DNA of 5,801 nucleotides from an uncultured Sphingomonadales bacterium. GTDB lineage: Bacteria; Pseudomonadota; Alphaproteobacteria; Sphingomonadales; Sphingomonadaceae. The stretch lies in contig CAIWFP010000194.1 of NCBI GenBank assembly GCA_903911985.1, positions 1-5,801 on the forward strand, in the 5' to 3' direction. Each line of letters begins with the position of its first letter. Position 1 is the stretch's first letter. Under the pieces are notes generated by a model. That model searched no databases, was not told the origin of the DNA, and saw only the letters and a list, made by a program, of their open reading frames with translations. Positions 4,925-5,801 of the stretch are shown here, one piece after another. Both the position numbers and the translations under genes were made by a program.

Positions 4925-5801
4925 CCGACAACACGGATGCCCCCTTGCGTGATCAGGCCGCGCATGATGCCGCCGCCAAGGTGGCCGATTACGAGCATGG
5001 CTGGTCGTCGGACATTGAAACCGACTATGCGCCCAAGGGCCTCAGCGAAGACACCGTGCGCTTCATTTCGGCCAAGAAGAACGAGCCGGAGTGGATGCTG
5101 GAGTTTCGCCTGAAGGCCTATCGCCACTGGCTGACCATGCCTAACCCTGAATGGGCCAAGCTGAACATCCCGCCGATCGACTATCAGGACGCCTTTTACT
5201 ACGCCGCGCCCAAGGTGAAGAAGGAGCTGGCCTCGCTGGACGAGGTCGACCCCGAAATCTTGCGCGTTTACGAAAAGCTGGGCATTCCCATCGCCGAGCA
5301 GGAAGTGCTTGCCGGAGTCACCGGAAGTCGCAAGATCGCGGTGGACGCGGTGTTCGATAGCGTCTCCGTCGCCACCACCTTCCGCAAGGAGCTGGAGGAG
5401 GCGGGCGTCATCTTCCGCTCGATTTCCGAGGCGCTGCGCGAATTCCCGGAGATGGTGAAGAAGTGGCTGGGGCGCGTGGTGCCCATGCACGACAATTTCT
5501 TCGCCGCGCTCAACTGCGCGGTCTTTTCCGACGGCACCTTCGTCTACATTCCCGAGGGCGTGCGCTGCCCGATGGAACTCAGCACCTATTTCCGTATCAA
5601 TGCCGAAAACACCGGCCAGTTCGAACGCACGCTGATCGTGGCCGACAAGGGCAGCTATGTCAGCTACCTCGAAGGCTGCACCGCGCCCATGCGCGACGAA
5701 AACCAGCTCCACGCCGCCGTGGTCGAACTGGTCGCGCTCGACGATGCCGAGATCAAGTATTCCACCGTACAGAACTGGTACCCCGGCGATGCCGAGGGCA
5801 A
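4921..5801 (+). CDS. sufB: Fe-S cluster assembly protein SufB (3' end beyond window)
   Basis: Scaffold subunit of the SufBC2D complex, which receives sulfur from SufS/SufE and assembles Fe-S clusters in the cytosol. The window holds 293 codons plus 2 bases of a protein normally about 480-500 residues; the C-terminal part is missing only because the window ends. Family blocks are unmistakable: an N-terminal helical region, then VVPMHDNFFAALN, FVYIPEGVRCPMELSTYFRI, NTGQFERT, YVSYLEGCTAP, QLHAAVVELV and IKYSTVQNWYPGD. Residues matching the E. coli SufB sulfur-transfer tunnel are all present one position earlier: Arg225, Asn227, Cys253 (E. coli Cys254), Gln284 and Trp286. Translation starts at GTG 4921 within the regulator's stop, with GGAGG 7 nt upstream. 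No frameshift is seen. sufC, sufD and sufS are expected next but are outside the window. A long minus-strand open frame over 4903-5712 is a codon-bias shadow. Confidence 0.98.
   Translation, partial: MTDNTDAPLRDQAAHDAAAKVADYEHGWSSDIETDYAPKGLSEDTVRFISAKKNEPEWMLEFRLKAYRHWLTMPNPEWAKLNIPPIDYQDAFYYAAPKVKKELASLDEVDPEILRVYEKLGIPIAEQEVLAGVTGSRKIAVDAVFDSVSVATTFRKELEEAGVIFRSISEALREFPEMVKKWLGRVVPMHDNFFAALNCAVFSDGTFVYIPEGVRCPMELSTYFRINAENTGQFERTLIVADKGSYVSYLEGCTAPMRDENQLHAAVVELVALDDAEIKYSTVQNWYPGDAEG

Noticed and set aside
4903..5712. A 269-codon minus-strand open frame over sufB
   Set aside because: The plus strand encodes highly conserved SufB throughout, with the active-site cysteine and tunnel residues in place. 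The minus frame is a codon-bias artefact.

Overview
This window is GC-rich DNA (roughly 65% G+C by eye) from an alphaproteobacterium. Sphingomonadales (Novosphingobium/Sphingobium/Erythrobacter type) is my best guess. That rests on the protein flavour, on an Rrf2-type regulator fused by a 4-bp stop/start overlap to sufB, and on GC-rich palindromic intergenic repeats. The taxonomic call is inference; no 16S or other marker is present.

Layout from left to right: (1) a plus-strand gene for an unrecognised secreted protein (116-976); (2) a minus-strand AMP-forming long-chain acyl-CoA synthetase (986-2830), convergent with the first gene and only 9 bp from it; (3) a 230-bp gap with G-runs and one copy of a palindromic repeat; (4) minus-strand pyrD, the quinone-dependent dihydroorotate dehydrogenase (3061-4095); (5) a 316-bp divergent intergenic region with a second, inverted copy of the repeat, other hairpins, an 18-bp perfect palindrome and a plausible promoter/operator; (6) a plus-strand Rrf2-family Fe-S regulator (4412-4924); (7) the first 293 codons of sufB (4921 to the window edge), which starts at GTG inside the regulator's stop codon.

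Regulator and sufB form the head of a SUF iron-sulfur cluster assembly operon, which presumably continues with sufC, sufD and sufS beyond the window. The regulator probably senses Fe-S cluster status and controls its own operon. PyrD (pyrimidine synthesis, coupled to the quinone pool) and the acyl-CoA synthetase (fatty-acid activation) are housekeeping genes with no evident functional link to SUF.

I see no phage, CRISPR, transposase, toxin or other clear accessory system. The points most worth a second look are the inverted repeat modules bracketing pyrD, the unusual cysteine spacing and insertions in the Rrf2 regulator, its candidate operator, and the start-site corrections (GTG for the acyl-CoA synthetase, GTG for sufB).
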